A stretch of 7,005 nt of DNA from an uncultured Fusobacterium sp. (GTDB lineage Bacteria; Fusobacteriota; Fusobacteriia; Fusobacteriales; Fusobacteriaceae), in assembly GCA_900541465.1 (NCBI GenBank), contig UQJY01000028.1, positions 1 to 7,005 on the forward strand, read 5' to 3'. The first letter of the stretch is position 1, and the number at the start of each line of letters is the position of its first letter. Position numbers and translations under genes: made by a program. Positions 5,554 to 7,005 of the stretch are shown here, in pieces. The notes under the pieces were generated by a model. It made no database searches, was not told the origin of the DNA, and was given only the letters and a program-made list of their open reading frames with translations.

Positions 5554-6954
5554 ATGGATAAAAATTATGATATCAGTTTTCTTGATGAAAATAGAATAAA
5601 TGAAATTCTTGAAAGCTCAAAAGAAAAATCAAAAAATAAAGAAGAAATAAGAAATATTATAGAAAAAGCAAAAAAAGCAGAGGGACTTTCTCCAGTAGAA
5701 GCTGCTGCTCTTTTAAATATTGACGACAGCGAGCTTTTAAAAGAGATGTTTGAAGCGGCACATATTGTAAAAGAAAAAATTTACGGAAAAAGAATTGTTA
5801 TGTTTGCACCTCTTTATGTGAGCAACTACTGTGTAAACAGCTGTAAATACTGTGGATATAAACATGAAAATGACGAACTTTGTAGAAAAAAACTTACAAG
5901 AGAAGAACTTATTGCAGAAGTAAAAGCTCTTGAAAAATTAGGACATAAAAGAATTGCCCTTGAAGCAGGAGAAGACCCAATAAACTGCTCTCTTGATTAT
6001 ATTCTTGAATGTATAAAAGATATTTACTCAATAAAATTTGACAACGGAAACATAAGAAGAATAAATGTAAATATTGCAGCTACAACAGTTGAAAATTATA
6101 AAAAACTTAAAGATGCTGAAATAGGAACTTACATTCTTTTCCAAGAAAGTTTCCACAAACCTACTTATGAAGAAGTTCACCTTAAAGGGCCAAAAAGAAA
6201 TTATGAATATCACACAACTGCTATGTTCAGAGCCAGAGAAGCTGGAATTGATGACGTAGGTATCGGTGTTCTTTATGGACTTTACGATTACAAATATGAA
6301 ACTGTAGCTATGATAGTTTATGCAGATGCCCTTGAAAGAATTACAGGAGTAGGACCTCACACAATTTCTGTTCCAAGACTTAGACCTGCTGAAAATGTAA
6401 CTCTTGAAAATTATCCTCATCTTGTTTCTGATGATGATTTCAAAAAACTTGTAGCAGTTTTAAGACTTGCAGTTCCATATACTGGACTTATTCTTTCAAC
6501 AAGAGAAGAAGCTGAACTTAGAGATGAAATAATTGCTCTTGGAGTTTCTCAAGTAAGCAGCGGTTCTTGTACAGGTGTCGGAGGATATTCTGAATCTGCA
6601 AAAAATACTATGCAGTTTGAAGTTGGGGACAACCGTTCTCCTATGGAAATGCTTGAAAGTTTAATTAAATCTGGATACATTCCAAGCTATTGTACAGCCT
6701 GCTACAGACAAGGACGTACAGGGGACAGGTTTATGGAAATTGCAAAAAGCGGAAAAATAAATGTTATGTGTGAAGCAAATGCACTTATGACACTTAAAGA
6801 ATTTCTTCTTGATTATGCTGATGAAAATTTAAGAAAACTTGGAGACAAAGCTATTTTAAAAACTCTTGAAGCTATGCCTAATGAAGAATTTAAAGAAAAA
6901 ATAAAAGGATATTTAAAACAGATTGAAAATGGTGTAAGAGACTTGAGAGTATAA
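5554..6954 (+). CDS. hydG: [FeFe] hydrogenase H-cluster maturase HydG
   Basis: HydG is a cytosolic radical SAM tyrosine lyase. It cleaves L-tyrosine to p-cresol and dehydroglycine, then makes the CO and cyanide that become iron ligands of the hydrogenase H-cluster. The 466-residue length is normal. C93-x3-C97-x2-C100, in NYCVNSCKYCGYK, binds the SAM-cleaving 4Fe-4S cluster at the top of the TIM barrel. C380-x2-C383-x22-C406 is the C-terminal motif for the second cluster, where the Fe(CO)(CN) product is assembled. That motif and CTACYRQGRTGDRFM separate HydG from its relative ThiH. All cysteines needed for full activity are present. It has its own extended -10 promoter and is divergent from the POT transporter. 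Its partners hydE and hydF and the hydrogenase gene are not in the window. The protein is useless without an [FeFe] hydrogenase, so the host very likely makes one. Confidence 0.96.
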   Translation: MDKNYDISFLDENRINEILESSKEKSKNKEEIRNIIEKAKKAEGLSPVEAAALLNIDDSELLKEMFEAAHIVKEKIYGKRIVMFAPLYVSNYCVNSCKYCGYKHENDELCRKKLTREELIAEVKALEKLGHKRIALEAGEDPINCSLDYILECIKDIYSIKFDNGNIRRINVNIAATTVENYKKLKDAEIGTYILFQESFHKPTYEEVHLKGPKRNYEYHTTAMFRAREAGIDDVGIGVLYGLYDYKYETVAMIVYADALERITGVGPHTISVPRLRPAENVTLENYPHLVSDDDFKKLVAVLRLAVPYTGLILSTREEAELRDEIIALGVSQVSSGSCTGVGGYSESAKNTMQFEVGDNRSPMEMLESLIKSGYIPSYCTACYRQGRTGDRFMEIAKSGKINVMCEANALMTLKEFLLDYADENLRKLGDKAILKTLEAMPNEEFKEKIKGYLKQIENGVRDLRV

Positions 6955-6959
6955 AAAAG

Positions 6960-6984
6960 GGGCTGTTGCATTTTTTAACAGCTC
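6960..6984 (+). other. Stem-loop after hydG, possible terminator
   Basis: GGGCTGTT (6960-6967) can pair with AACAGCTC (6977-6984), giving eight pairs including one G-U, with a nine-base loop. It begins five bases after the hydG stop codon. The T-run lies in the loop and the sequence after the stem is ATACAAAAAG, so there is no T-tract on the plus strand. It may be a weak terminator or a 3'-end-protecting hairpin. The rest of the window to 7005 shows no start of a further gene. Confidence 0.4.
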
Positions 6985-7005
6985 ATACAAAAAGTGCTGA
7001 AAAGA

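Noticed and set aside
5554..6954. ThiH (thiamine tyrosine lyase) instead of HydG
   Set aside because: The C-terminal CX2CX22C motif (C380, C383, C406) for the second cluster is present and is characteristic of HydG.

Overview
The window is about 7 kb of AT-rich DNA with short intergenic gaps, strong AGGAGG ribosome binding sites and A/T-ending codons. Gene content fits an anaerobic, fermentative, amino-acid- and peptide-using bacterium: an [FeFe]-hydrogenase maturase, a citrulline-hydrolase-type pentein enzyme, a peptide transporter and PTS parts. I would guess Fusobacteriota (Fusobacterium or a relative), but clostridia cannot be excluded from composition alone.

Layout. At the left edge (minus strand) is the 5' part of a tRNA-Thr(TGT), cut by the window start, behind a consensus promoter. 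Next, also minus, is a COG0731-type radical SAM protein of unknown role. A 185-bp divergent region carrying an 8-4-8 inverted repeat separates it from a plus-strand mgtE magnesium channel. mgtE converges on a minus-strand cluster across a bidirectional terminator. In transcription order that cluster is a POT/PTR2 peptide transporter, a CtlX-like citrulline hydrolase, and a stand-alone PTS EIIB domain of the glucose family. A second divergent region (177 bp) leads to plus-strand hydG, followed by a stem-loop at the right edge.

How the genes may work together. The POT transporter and CtlX could form a small unit for importing peptides and breaking down citrulline; the EIIB behind them has no EIIC in view and may be a partner in trans or a regulator. 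HydG supplies the CO and cyanide ligands of the hydrogenase H-cluster and implies hydE, hydF and a hydrogenase gene elsewhere. MgtE and the radical SAM gene look like independent single-gene units.

Nothing here is clearly a new system. The points most worth a second look are the POT transporter, which lacks two of its family's usual acidic coupling residues, the orphan EIIB, the radical SAM enzyme of unknown substrate, and the inverted repeat before mgtE. There are no CRISPR arrays, insertion sequences or prophage genes, and no gene-free stretch longer than 300 bases.
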